Part shown: positions 44,001 through 51,144 of the stretch, in pieces
How positions within the stretch are numbered: the stretch's first letter is position 1
Layout of the letters: the number at the start of each line of letters is the position of its first letter
Source of the DNA: DASZQL01 sp964391865
Lineage (GTDB): Bacteria; Planctomycetota; Phycisphaerae; Phycisphaerales; UBA1924
Direction of reading: 5' to 3'
NCBI GenBank assembly: GCA_964391865.1
Contig: CAYMNQ010000001.1
Span: 806,001-870,000, forward strand
DNA length: 64,000 nucleotides
Notes under the pieces: generated by a model
The model's input: only the letters and a program-made list of their open reading frames with translations
What the model was told of the DNA's origin: nothing
Database searches by the model: none
Made by a program: the position numbers and the translations under genes

Positions 44001-44164
44001 GCCCGATCCTGCTGCACCCGCGCGTACAAGCCCATCGCCTCCCACCGCTTCATCGACGCCGGCTCGTTCTGCACGAGGTTCGCCTTCATCGGGAAGTCGG
44101 TCTTGGGCAGATTGAGCGAAGCCTTGTACTTCGCGGCGTTGGACGATTCGGCTTGCTGCGACAT
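41030..44164 (-). CDS. ileS: Isoleucyl-tRNA synthetase with repeat-derived insertion
   Basis: The roughly 1044-residue class I synthetase has the HIGH-type motif PIHLGH near residue 76, the editing domain containing TTTPWTLPANVAIAVNP, VEDVYRVVGAEYV, the KMSKS loop DGKKMSKSLGN near residue 710, and a tRNA-binding C-terminal region. It charges tRNA-Ile and edits valine. Residues ~252-292 are an acidic insertion (LNAEDAEGDGAEDG, then SALEAQHPP) encoded by CTCTGCG-type intergenic repeat wording. The C-terminus has CERSWKRDG where zinc-binding relatives read CxRCW, so the usual zinc site appears lost. The start is at 44164; an ATG at 44176 overlaps the upstream repeat element. Confidence 0.96.
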   Translation of the reverse strand: MSQQAESSNAAKYKASLNLPKTDFPMKANLVQNEPASMKRWEAMGLYARVQQDRAAKNRGRYVFHDGPPYANGPIHLGHLLNKTLKDIVVRTRLMAGLACPFVPGWDCHGLPIEHKVLTDLAASGGGKADKLATLAEDTRRMAIRRECQKHAEKWQKVQADNMKRLLTLADYEHPYLTMTPDYEGATLEVFADLVEQGLVYRQLKSVHWSIANETALADAELEYYDREDLSVYVDFEADDAAAVYDAFGLPEEDLNAEDAEGDGAEDGTEGQGFETDADTQHSALEAQHPPTARPSQRPSFMIWTTTPWTLPANVAIAVNPAFDYALVHVDGNYTVIAKELVAKVTKSGKAEDVRVLAVTKGEKLIGLKYRHPLYAGAHGEPGRPDFSKLPAEAVRGAKVEDVYRVVGAEYVTLEDGTGLVHTAPGHGVDDYKTGLREHLPIYCPVQGNGKYDDSVPQAFRGMLIWDANPKVVEALRASGHLFYDHKFSHSYPHDWRGKAPVIFRATEQWFIGVDVGTKRDGRTLRQSALGAAERDVKFIPEWGANRMRGMLESRPDWCISRQRAWGLPIPVFFAPDGKGYLLTTASVRAVAKVFREKGSDAWFTESPAQLLRYYDYSADKDAPKGFDLASLKKGPDIFDVWFESGSSWNAVMRERSGGGAKGTDYPIDLYLEGSDQHRGWFQSSLLPALGATGRPPFKTLLTHGFIVDKDGKKMSKSLGNTLEVEALMKNYGADVCRWWVASLAFENDIKADVSYFDTAGEAYRKVRNTLRFMLSNLADFTPSPAGKDASCGEGMCVAFSAYPPTSLDAWVLGEFDALSATVKKCYEECDFRGATSAIYNFCNDTLSALYCAAVKDRLYCDRADSERRRRTQSTMWDLTDGLCRLLAPILPHTADEAFRALHKSAPSDAETTVHLKEFGATFQSHGLNVDADGWARVMQTRTEALKALEAVRASGEGAIENPLDAGLALPDPDGTTLARFDPVDLADLLGVSRVTVDRSATEPRVIDLRNEPRCERSWKRDGTVKQRADGGWLSDRDAEAVGG

Positions 44165-44175
44165 GGTTCGATCCA

Positions 44176-44366
44176 TTCACCACAGAGGACACAGAGAGCA
44201 CAGAGAAGAAAAGACAGTGTTTTTGTGCGGAAAGAAGGCAGGAAATGGTACTGGAAAGCGGCCTCGAGTCATCGCGTGTCGAGAGTCTCGCTCCGACTGA
44301 ATTCAAACACTCTTCCCATTCCGGCTCTGCATTCCTCTCTGTGAACTCTGTGTTCTCCGTGGTGAA
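44176..44366. repeat. Inverted-repeat intergenic element, 191 bp
   Basis: The left end reads TTCACCACAGAGGACACAG. The right end reads the inverse wording CTCTGTGTTCTCCGTGGTGAA. The interior has no conserved ORF. Size and end wording match 48229-48423. It fills the gap between ileS and the terminator of the DUF2617-like gene. Confidence 0.7.
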
Positions 44367-44399
44367 AAAAAGAAAAAAGCCCCGGACTGTCCGGGGCTT
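44364..44399 (-). terminator. Rho-independent terminator of the DUF2617-like gene
   Basis: On the minus strand the arms AAGCCCCGGAC and GTCCGGGGCTT fold tightly around a minimal loop and are followed by TTTTTTCTTTTTTT. It lies about 50 bases after the stop at 44448 and overlaps the end of the inverted-repeat element. Confidence 0.93.
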
Positions 44400-44447
44400 A
44401 TGGATGATTCAAGAGTGAGCACGCGGCCCCCGGGGGGCGGGAAGGGA

Positions 44448-44993
44448 TCACTCCGTGTGCTCGAAAATCGACTGGGTCCGCAGGACCAGGCCGCCCTGCG
44501 CCATCAGGTGATAGCTCTGAGCATGGATCTCGCGGCGGAAGCGCTGGACATCGAGGATGGTGGCGCAGCGACCGCCGTCCTCGTCTTTCCAGGCGTACAT
44601 CAGCGCGTCGTTTTCTTTGCCGAACGCGGTAAGCTCGTCGAAGGTGGCGTTGTATAGGTTTTCGGGGAGCGTCTCGGTCTGGACGGTGCAGGTGAACTTC
44701 ACCTTCTCGCCGAAGTCCTGATCGTGCTCGCGCTCGCCGGCGCAGGGGATGACGGCGATCACGCCGCGATCGGGCACGCCGTCTTCAAGGTCGGTGATCA
44801 GTTCGGTGGCGCAGACGCCGTCGTGCTGGAACCGCATGAGATGACTGCCGGGCATGATCCATGCCTCGAAGTCATAGCCAGCGTGATCGAAGGTCCGCCG
44901 ACCCTTCACCCTGAAAAGCTCAGGGTGCAGCGCTCGCCTGTAGAGAATTAGGCGGTACGCCTGCAGACTGGTTGATTTCGAAGGCATGTTCAT
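44448..44993 (-). CDS. Conserved hypothetical protein, DUF2617-like
   Basis: The 181-residue protein reads LYRRALHPELFRVKGRRTF near its start and ends in RTQSIFEHTE. Between them is YDFEAWIMPGSHLMRF. This pattern of an ALHPELF start and TQS.FE end is what I remember of DUF2617, a family of unknown function from planctomycetes and actinobacteria; the assignment is tentative. I place the start at the ATG at 44993, where GGTGA lies six bases upstream; 45038 and 44987 are alternatives. It has its own promoter-like site and a strong terminator, so it is monocistronic. Confidence 0.7.
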   Translation of the reverse strand: MNMPSKSTSLQAYRLILYRRALHPELFRVKGRRTFDHAGYDFEAWIMPGSHLMRFQHDGVCATELITDLEDGVPDRGVIAVIPCAGEREHDQDFGEKVKFTCTVQTETLPENLYNATFDELTAFGKENDALMYAWKDEDGGRCATILDVQRFRREIHAQSYHLMAQGGLVLRTQSIFEHTE

Positions 44994-45063
44994 TGATTCA
45001 CCCGAAAAATCACGGTTGGAGTAGCTGTTCGACTTCATGGTCAACCCGGTTCCGTGAAAAGAG

Positions 45064-45091
45064 AGTCTAGGCACGGTTTTCAGAGTTTCAA
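45064..45091 (-). promoter_or_regulatory. Candidate sigma-70-type promoter of the DUF2617-like gene
   Basis: On the minus strand, TTGAAA and TAGACT are separated by 16 bases, in AT-richer DNA with direct AGAGTTTC repeats (45082-45098). It would start transcription about 60 bases before the ATG at 44993. The remainder of 44994-45302 shows no gene and probably holds the promoter of the HEAT operon. Confidence 0.5.
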
Positions 45092-45302
45092 GAGTTTCTT
45101 ACGGAATATGGCAGGATAGGCTCACAATCACCCGTTTGTCCACAATTGGGCACATTTTGCGCTACTCCATTTGATTCCCCCAAGTCCTAGTAGAACCGGG
45201 GTTTATGTGAAGTTGGGAGAGTTATTGGGACGAAGAACGATATGGGGTCGGCGGGCGAGTCCGGCACCCGCCACCCCCCGGAGCCCCCCGGAGTCTCGTT
45301 CG

Positions 45303-47228
45303 ATGCCGTCGCAGTTGGAACGGGTCAGAATGTGCGTGGGTCTGGCGCCGCGCCGAGGCGTGGCGGCGCTCGCGGTGACGTTGCCGCACGCGTCGAACGA
45401 CGAGCGCCCGCTGCTGGTTGACGGCTTGCTCGCGCTGGCGCGGCCGGCCCCAGGCGATTCGGCGCTGCGCGTGATCGCCGAGCATTGGCACTTGCTCGAT
45501 GACGAACGGCGGGAATGGGTTCTGCAGCTCTTTGAGACGGCCGGGCCCGCGCCGCTGCAGGTGTTGCTGGCGGCGGGGGATGAACTGGACCGCCGGCTCG
45601 GCGCGATGATCGGCGTGACTTGGGTTCAAGAACGTGCCGGTCGACTGAACGCGGCGCGGGACGACTTCGCAGATGACCCGCGCGAGCGCGCGACCGCGGC
45701 GGCGGCGGACGCGGCGCTCGCCATCGCCGCCGCCGAGTACCCGGGGCACCGGGTGCCGGGATTGATCGAATCGATCGCACGCCTCGCACCACGCCCCGGG
45801 CCTGCGGTGCGCGCGTGGCTCGAAGACGATCGGCAGGCGGGGCATCTGGCGCTGCGGTCGATCCTGCGCTCGATGCCCGCGCCGGAGATGGCGCGGCTGG
45901 GCGTCACGCTTCTCTGTTTCGCGAGCACCCGCCGAATCATGATCGAACGGTTGATGACGCTCGCGGAGCCGGGCGATCGAGCGGCGGCGCTGTCGAGCGC
46001 CACGCTGCTGCGCTCGCGCGGGAGGGTGCCGGCGGCGCGGTTGATGGCGCATGAGGTTGGCGCGATTATCGGCGACGAAGTGGCGCTCCGCGCGATGCCC
46101 GAAGAAGCGAGGCGCGGAGCCGTCGGCTGGCTGCGCGCCGGCCCCCGCGAGGAAGGGCGGGCGGTTCGGCTGCGTGTGCTGACCGACCGGCTCGCCGACC
46201 CCTCGCCGCTCGTGCGCTTCGACGCGGCGACGGCCCTGAGCAATGAAACACCGACTCGCGAGAGCGATGCGCTGCTCGCCGACTTCGCGCTGGACGCTGA
46301 AGAACCCATCGCCGCGTTCGCCGCGCGGGCGATCGCGGGCGCGCGCTCGCCCGCGCGGCAGGCTTCGCTGCGCCCCGTCCTGGCGCGCCTGACGCGCAGC
46401 CCGCACGGGCGGGTGCGCGCCATCGCGGTGAAGGCGCGGCGGCTGAATGACCCGTGGTTCGAGGAAGACCGCGCGTGCCGCTGGGCGTGCCCCTCCGCCG
46501 CCCGGCGGGCGCTGGCGATCGACCAGGCGGCGTTCTGCGACGAACTCCGCCGGCGCGTCTCGGGCGGCCCGCGCAGCTTCCAGCTGCACGCGTTGGCGCT
46601 CGCGGAACGGCTGAGCCTATGCGACGCGATCGAGCCGCAACTGCTGCGGCTGTCGACCAGCGACGACGACTACCTCGCGGGCAAGGCGGTGCGGCTGCTC
46701 GCGCGCGTACCGACCGACGCGGCGGGGCTGGCGCTCCGCGCGGCGCTCTGCAGCCCGATGGCGCGGGTGCGCGCCAGCGCGATCGAATCGCTCCCGCGGA
46801 CTCGTGTGATGGAGAAGGAACTCTTCGCGGCGCTCGACGATCCGAGCGCGCGGGCGCGCGCAAGTGCGGCCCGGGCGCTGCTCACGCTGCGCCCGCACAA
46901 TCAGCGGGCCGGGCGGGCGCTGCTGGACATGCTGTCGCACGAGCGGGCGGACCTGCGCCGGAGCGGGCTGTGGGCCGTCGAGCGGCTGGCGCGGCGCGGG
47001 CCAGCGCTGATGGAGGCGCTGGCCGGGCGCGTCGCGGACCTGGCGCGCAGCGAGCGTGACCCGACCGTTGCCGCCCGCGCGGCGCGGTGCAGTCGGCGGC
47101 TCTTGGCAGAGATGCGGCTGGGCTGGTCGCGCGGCTCGAACGCGCTCGTCACTCCACGCGCGATCGAGCCGGAGGCGGAAATCCATGTCCGGCGCGCCGA
47201 ACCCTCGGCGGGAGAACTCGCGGCATGA
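45303..47228 (+). CDS. HEAT-repeat protein, first gene of a HEAT/membrane/PilZ operon
   Basis: The 641-residue protein is almost entirely helical, with repeating Ala/Leu/Arg-rich helix pairs in HEAT style. Examples are LADPSPLVRFDAATALSNETP, PHGRVRAIAVKARRL, PMARVRASAIESLPR, and DDPSARARASAARALL. HEAT solenoids act as protein-binding scaffolds. There is no signal peptide. The ATG at 45303 is the likely start, although the frame is open to 45171. The stop overlaps the start of the next gene (ATGA), which in turn overlaps a PilZ gene, so the three products probably act together, perhaps in a c-di-GMP response. Confidence 0.8.
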   Translation: MPSQLERVRMCVGLAPRRGVAALAVTLPHASNDERPLLVDGLLALARPAPGDSALRVIAEHWHLLDDERREWVLQLFETAGPAPLQVLLAAGDELDRRLGAMIGVTWVQERAGRLNAARDDFADDPRERATAAAADAALAIAAAEYPGHRVPGLIESIARLAPRPGPAVRAWLEDDRQAGHLALRSILRSMPAPEMARLGVTLLCFASTRRIMIERLMTLAEPGDRAAALSSATLLRSRGRVPAARLMAHEVGAIIGDEVALRAMPEEARRGAVGWLRAGPREEGRAVRLRVLTDRLADPSPLVRFDAATALSNETPTRESDALLADFALDAEEPIAAFAARAIAGARSPARQASLRPVLARLTRSPHGRVRAIAVKARRLNDPWFEEDRACRWACPSAARRALAIDQAAFCDELRRRVSGGPRSFQLHALALAERLSLCDAIEPQLLRLSTSDDDYLAGKAVRLLARVPTDAAGLALRAALCSPMARVRASAIESLPRTRVMEKELFAALDDPSARARASAARALLTLRPHNQRAGRALLDMLSHERADLRRSGLWAVERLARRGPALMEALAGRVADLARSERDPTVAARAARCSRRLLAEMRLGWSRGSNALVTPRAIEPEAEIHVRRAEPSAGELAA

Positions 47229-47785
47229 GCATGGCGACAATCATCCTGGCGCTCGAACCACTGCGCTTGGTGACCAGCGACGCGCCCGACACCAGCGGCG
47301 CGCTCCCCGCGGCGGCGGTCACATCGGCCGGGATGCACCCGTGGTGGTGGTGGCTGGGGATCGTCGTCTGCGCCGCGCTGCTGGCGGTTGGGGCCGCGAT
47401 GCTGACCATCGAGTACCTCAGGTTCCGGGGCGAGACAGACGCCGACGCGGCGTTCCACCTGATCGCCCGGCGGCTGGGGCTGCGCCCGCGCGAGATCGCG
47501 GCGCTGCTGCGCCTGTCGCACGAGGGCGGCATCCCGCCGGCGGCGCTGGTGCTGAGCGAGGGTGCGTTCGCCGCGGCGCTTCAGGCGGCGGGGATTGACG
47601 CCGATGATGGATCGACGCCGACGCTTGGCGTCGAGTCCGGCGCGCTCGCCGCGCTGCAACGGAAATTGTTCTCGCCCGATGCCCCGAGCGCGCTGATCAG
47701 CGCGGCGGGCTCATTCACGCTGGGTTCGCTGTTCGCCCGACTTCGGAGGCGCGATCATGACGAAGCACGACCCGTTCCGCACTGA
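47225..47785 (+). CDS. Membrane-anchored protein, second gene of the HEAT/PilZ operon
   Basis: The 186-residue protein has one membrane helix (HPWWWWLGIVVCAALLAVGAAML, near residues 38-60). A cytoplasmic domain follows with ADAAFHLIARRLGLRPREIAALLRLSHEGGIPPAALVLSE-type helices. No family is recognised. It overlaps the HEAT gene by ATGA and the PilZ gene by 29 bases, so translation is coupled. It may tether the HEAT and PilZ proteins to the membrane; that is inference. Confidence 0.75.
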   Translation: MSMATIILALEPLRLVTSDAPDTSGALPAAAVTSAGMHPWWWWLGIVVCAALLAVGAAMLTIEYLRFRGETDADAAFHLIARRLGLRPREIAALLRLSHEGGIPPAALVLSEGAFAAALQAAGIDADDGSTPTLGVESGALAALQRKLFSPDAPSALISAAGSFTLGSLFARLRRRDHDEARPVPH

Positions 47786-48224
47786 GCCATCGCTTGATCG
47801 AGAGGCCCGCCCCCGCCCCGGCCCGCCGCTGGCGTTCAACGCGCCGACGGTGCTCGACCGCTCCGAACGCCGGCGCGAGAAACGGCTGAACTACCGCAAG
47901 AGCATCGCCGTCGCGTTCTTCGAGGCGGGCGACGTGCTCTCGCGCCCGCGGCGCGTGACGGCGGAGGACATTTCGGCTGGGGGCATCCGGCTCAGCGGCG
48001 CGATACCGTTCCGCGAGGGCGCGACGGGCGTGGTGCAGCTCACGCGGGCGGACGGCACGTTCGGGCTGGTGGGCGTGTGCATCGTCCATGCCGGTGCCGT
48101 CAACAAGTTCACGCATAGCGCGGGGGCGAGGTTTGTCTCGCTGCCGAGGGAACTGGTGATGGAGCGGTTCATCCGCCCTGACGGGAAGCTGATGTCGCTC
48201 GATCCCTTGCCCGCGAGCGCGTGA
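47757..48224 (+). CDS. PilZ-domain protein
   Basis: The 155-residue protein has the PilZ c-di-GMP-binding layout: RRREKRLNYRKSI supplies the arginine motif near residue 40, and DISAGGIRLSGAI the (D/N)xSxxG motif near residue 71. A beta-barrel segment (TGVVQLTRADGTF, HSAGARFVSLPRE) follows. It probably senses c-di-GMP. It starts within the upstream gene (29-base overlap). A second PilZ gene lies at 49012-49407 on the other strand. Confidence 0.85.
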   Translation: MTKHDPFRTEPSLDREARPRPGPPLAFNAPTVLDRSERRREKRLNYRKSIAVAFFEAGDVLSRPRRVTAEDISAGGIRLSGAIPFREGATGVVQLTRADGTFGLVGVCIVHAGAVNKFTHSAGARFVSLPRELVMERFIRPDGKLMSLDPLPASA

Positions 48225-48228
48225 GGAA

Positions 48229-48423
48229 TTCACCACGGAGACACAGGGAGCACGGAGCTGGATGCTTGAACGCGAAGATCGCAAAGATCGCGAGGTGGAA
48301 CAGCTCAAGACAGAATACTTGATCTTCTCAACGCACTTTCTTGTTCATCTTTGCGATCTTCGCGAACTTTGCGTTGAAAGTCTCCCCTCCGTGGTCTCCG
48401 TGTCTCCGTGTCTACATGGTGAG
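48229..48423. repeat. Inverted-repeat intergenic element, 195 bp
   Basis: The outer ends read TTCACCACGGAGACACAGGG and the inverse CTCCGTGTCTCCGTGTC then GGTGAG. Nested inside are AACGCGAAGATCGCAAAGA and its inverse TTTGCGATCTTCGCGAAC. The whole could fold into a long stem. It fills the gap between the PilZ and aroK genes. Confidence 0.75.
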
Positions 48424-48468
48424 GATCCTCTGCACGCGGTAGATCTTGCAGCGCGATAGGCTGCACGC

Positions 48469-49011
48469 ATGCAAGAAATACGGCTCATCCTGATCGGGCT
48501 GCGGGGCTCGGGGAAGTCGACGCTGGCGCGCGGGCTGGCGGCGCGGCTGTCGTGCGCGTGGGTGGATCTCGATGATTTCACGCCGAAGGAACTCGGCTGC
48601 GCGACGGTGGCGGAGGCGTGGGAGACGCACCGCGAGCCGGCGTTTCGCGCGGCGGAGGTTGCGGCGCTGTCGAGGGTGCTGGGCGGCGGCGCGCGGGTGA
48701 TCGCGCTCGGCGGCGGCACGCCCACGGCGCCTGGGGCGGCGGAGTTGCTGCGCGCGGAGCAATCGGCCGGGCGGGCGCGGGTGGTGTATCTGCGCGCTTC
48801 GGCGTCGGCGCTGCGTGAGCGGCTTCGCGGCGCGATGGACGCGAACCGCCCGAGCCTCACCGGCGGCGACCCGCTGGCGGAGATGGACGAGGTCTTCGCG
48901 CGACGCGACGAGCCATATCGGCGGATTGCGGATCGGGTGATCGAGGTGGATGGGATGAGCGCGGGGAACGTGGTCGATGCGCTCGAGCAGTTGGCCGCGC
49001 AGTCGGGATGA
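48469..49011 (+). CDS. aroK: Shikimate kinase
   Basis: The 180-residue kinase has Walker A GLRGSGKST near residue 10, the shikimate-binding Asp in WVDLDDFTPKE near residue 33, VIALGGGTPTAPG near residue 81 and DANRPSLTGGDP in the lid region. It phosphorylates shikimate in aromatic amino-acid synthesis. The lid Arg pattern differs slightly from the usual RPLL. It stands alone between PilZ genes, with no other aro genes here. The ATG at 48469 lacks a strong ribosome-binding site. Confidence 0.9.
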   Translation: MQEIRLILIGLRGSGKSTLARGLAARLSCAWVDLDDFTPKELGCATVAEAWETHREPAFRAAEVAALSRVLGGGARVIALGGGTPTAPGAAELLRAEQSAGRARVVYLRASASALRERLRGAMDANRPSLTGGDPLAEMDEVFARRDEPYRRIADRVIEVDGMSAGNVVDALEQLAAQSG

Positions 49012-49407
49012 TCACGCCGCGAGTGAGAACCGCCCGCTCTGCAGGCGCGAAAGCAAGCGTTCCACATCGCCCGGCTGGACGAAGCGCTTGAAGACGCACG
49101 CCATGCGCACCGGGCCGGGCTGTTCGAGGTCGTCCTCTTCGATCCAGACGACGTTGGCGAAGGCGTAGACCGGGCGGCGCTCGGTGACGCGGAGCTGCGC
49201 GGCGCCGGGGAGCTGCAATCGGACGGCGACCTGCGTGCCGGGCTCGATGGGCTGGTCGAGCTCGAAGCGCATCCCGCCGATGCTGACGTCGTACGCGTGC
49301 CCCTTCCACATGAAGCGCTCGCTGTCGAGCGGGCGGACCTCGACGGTGGTGTACATCGAGGGGAGCACGAATCGCGGGTGCAGTCGGCGGTCGCGGCGGG
49401 AGATCAT
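49012..49407 (-). CDS. PilZ-domain protein
   Basis: The 131-residue protein opens ISRRDRRLHPRFVLP, matching the PilZ arginine motif, and contains YDVSIGGMRFELDQP, the (D/N)xSxxG motif. Beta segments RPVYAFANVVWIEEDD and RMACVFKRF follow. It should bind c-di-GMP. The ATG at 49407 has AGGAG nine bases upstream, which fixes the start against a longer open frame to 49611. The stop lies directly beside the aroK stop (convergent). Confidence 0.82.
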   Translation of the reverse strand: MISRRDRRLHPRFVLPSMYTTVEVRPLDSERFMWKGHAYDVSIGGMRFELDQPIEPGTQVAVRLQLPGAAQLRVTERRPVYAFANVVWIEEDDLEQPGPVRMACVFKRFVQPGDVERLLSRLQSGRFSLAA

Positions 49408-49612
49408 CGGGCGCGCTCCTTTCGGCCAATCAGTTGGCCGAGGCCCTCTCTCCTCTCTCTGAGAACTACTGTGCCTCAGAACGGGCTGTTCACAAGTATC
49501 GGCCCGACAATTCGCGGGCTTGATGTTCCGCATGCCTATGCGAAACCGCATCCCCCCTGCGGGGGACTGCGATGAGCCGGTACAAACTTCGGCAACGAGC
49601 CGGATCGCCAAC

Positions 49613-50035
49613 TCAGGCGTTCACGTCCCAGTTGATCTGCCCGACGCGGGTGCCGAGGCGCTGTTCGAGCCGGTCGACGAGGGAGCGCGGCAGGGCGCTC
49701 ATCAGGTCGCGCGCGATGTCGTCGGGCATATCCATCAGCCGCCCGTCGGCGGCGACGACGTGGACGTGGACTGACATGTCGGCGTCGTAACGCGCCACGC
49801 CGTCGGACATGGGGATTTTGCGGCACAAACCCGCTTCGCAGAAGGCGTCGAGCGAGTTGTAGATCGTCGCCAGGCTGGTGCCCGGCGCGATCGAGCGGAC
49901 GGCTTTGTGAAGCTCCTCGGCGGAGGGGTGCGTCTTGGTCGCCGCGAGCGCGAGGTAGATTTCTTCACGCTGTCGCGTGCAGCGGATGTCGTGCCGATTG
50001 AAGAGTTCGCGAACGTCTTTGGGGTGTGTGACCAT
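49613..50035 (-). CDS. Fur-family metalloregulator, probably Zur-like
   Basis: The 140-residue protein has the Fur fold: a winged helix (HDIRCTRQREEIYLALAATKTHPSAEEL, then PGTSLATIYNSLDAFCEAGL) and a dimer and metal region with HVHVVAADGRLMD. The C-terminal CxxC structural zinc motif of many Fur proteins is absent. It is divergent from znuC, and a perfect palindrome lies between them, so a zinc-sensing repressor role is the best guess; PerR- or Fur-like sensing cannot be excluded. AAGGA lies upstream of the ATG at 50035. Confidence 0.85.
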   Translation of the reverse strand: MVTHPKDVRELFNRHDIRCTRQREEIYLALAATKTHPSAEELHKAVRSIAPGTSLATIYNSLDAFCEAGLCRKIPMSDGVARYDADMSVHVHVVAADGRLMDMPDDIARDLMSALPRSLVDRLEQRLGTRVGQINWDVNA

Positions 50036-50131
50036 CGCCGCCGGTTCCTTGGACCCTCTCCAAAACAGAGCGTCACGCTGTTGCTAAGAGTATTGGCGCT
50101 TCGCCGACAATTTGCTACCCCTCCCGACGGG

Positions 50132-50149
50132 AACGTTTGCACAAACGTT
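50132..50149. promoter_or_regulatory. Candidate operator for the Fur/Zur-like regulator
   Basis: The perfect palindrome AACGTTTG-CA-CAAACGTT lies about 97 bases upstream of the regulator start and 110 bases upstream of znuC. A -35-like TTGCAC overlaps it on the plus strand. The position between the divergent regulator and zinc-transport genes is what a Zur operator would occupy. Confidence 0.65.
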
Positions 50150-50259
50150 AATATTGGGGTTTTGTATGGTTTTTGTTTTTGAATCAACGCTTGGCCCCAT
50201 CTCTAGGTTTCTGCGACTGAGTTGCGTTTATGGTTCGCCGGGCCGATTATCCATTCGGC

Positions 50260-51144
50260 ATGGCCAGCGAACCCGCCGTCCAATTCGAGCAGGTGAGCTT
50301 CGCGTACGCCGGGGGAACTCCGGCGCTCGCCGGGGTGTCGCTGCGCGTTGAGCCTGGGGAGTTTCTTGGCATCCTCGGGCCGAACGGCGGGGGGAAGACG
50401 ACGCTGCTGAAGATCATGCTGGGGTTGCTGGGCGGGTACAGCGGGCGCGTCACGGTGTTCGGCGAATCGCCGGCGGCGGCGCGAGCGCGCGGGCTGGTGG
50501 GGTACGTGCCGCAGCGGAACGCGGCGGAGCTTTCGTTCCCCATCAGCGCGGCGCAGGTGGTCGAGATGGGCGCGACGGTGAGCTTCGCGCCCACGCGCTT
50601 CGGCGGCTCGGCGGTGCGCGAGCGCATTCGGCGCAGCTTGTCGCTCGTGAGCGCGGAGGCGCTGGCGGATCGCCCCATCGGTGAGCTGTCGGGCGGGCAG
50701 GTGCAGCGGGTGTTCATTGCCCGGGCGCTCGCTCTCGAACCGAGGATTCTCGTTCTTGATGAGCCGACGGTGGGGATCGACGTGCTCGGGCAGCAGCAGT
50801 TCGCGGAGCTGCTCGCGCGACTGCACAAAGAGCTTGGACTGACGATTCTTCTGGTCAGCCACGATGTGCGCACGCTCGCTGGAGCGTCGAGCCGGTGTGA
50901 CCGGGTGGCGTGTCTGCGGCGCTCGCTGCACTTTCACGCGGCGCCGCACGGTCTCACGCCGCAGGTCTTGGCGGAGGTGTTCCAGCACGACCTGGCGAGC
51001 GTCTTCGGCGAGGTGCATGTGGATGCGCACGCGGCGGCGGAGTGCTGCGGCGACCACTCGCATCCCCATCCCCACCCGCACGCGCCGGCAGGAGCGAGCG
51101 GCACGCGCGCCGACTCGCCCGCGAAGAACGGCGGTGGTGCGTGA
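50260..51144 (+). CDS. znuC: Zinc/metal ABC transporter ATP-binding protein
   Basis: The roughly 294-residue ATPase has Walker A GPNGGGKTT, signature ELSGGQVQRVFIARAL, Walker B ILVLDEPTVGID and H-loop LLVSHDV. The C-terminal tail is rich in Cys and His (AECCGDHSHPHPHPHAP), a feature of zinc and metal uptake proteins. It energises ZnuB (next gene, GTGA overlap). The start is taken as the ATG at 50260; the ATG at 50230 in frame is possible. It is downstream of the palindrome bound, presumably, by the Fur-like protein. Confidence 0.9.
   Translation: MASEPAVQFEQVSFAYAGGTPALAGVSLRVEPGEFLGILGPNGGGKTTLLKIMLGLLGGYSGRVTVFGESPAAARARGLVGYVPQRNAAELSFPISAAQVVEMGATVSFAPTRFGGSAVRERIRRSLSLVSAEALADRPIGELSGGQVQRVFIARALALEPRILVLDEPTVGIDVLGQQQFAELLARLHKELGLTILLVSHDVRTLAGASSRCDRVACLRRSLHFHAAPHGLTPQVLAEVFQHDLASVFGEVHVDAHAAAECCGDHSHPHPHPHAPAGASGTRADSPAKNGGGA

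Noticed and set aside
48262..48459. 65-codon ORF between the PilZ and aroK genes
   Set aside because: It is the translation of the inverted-repeat element (48229-48423), with repeated CGAAGATCGC wording.
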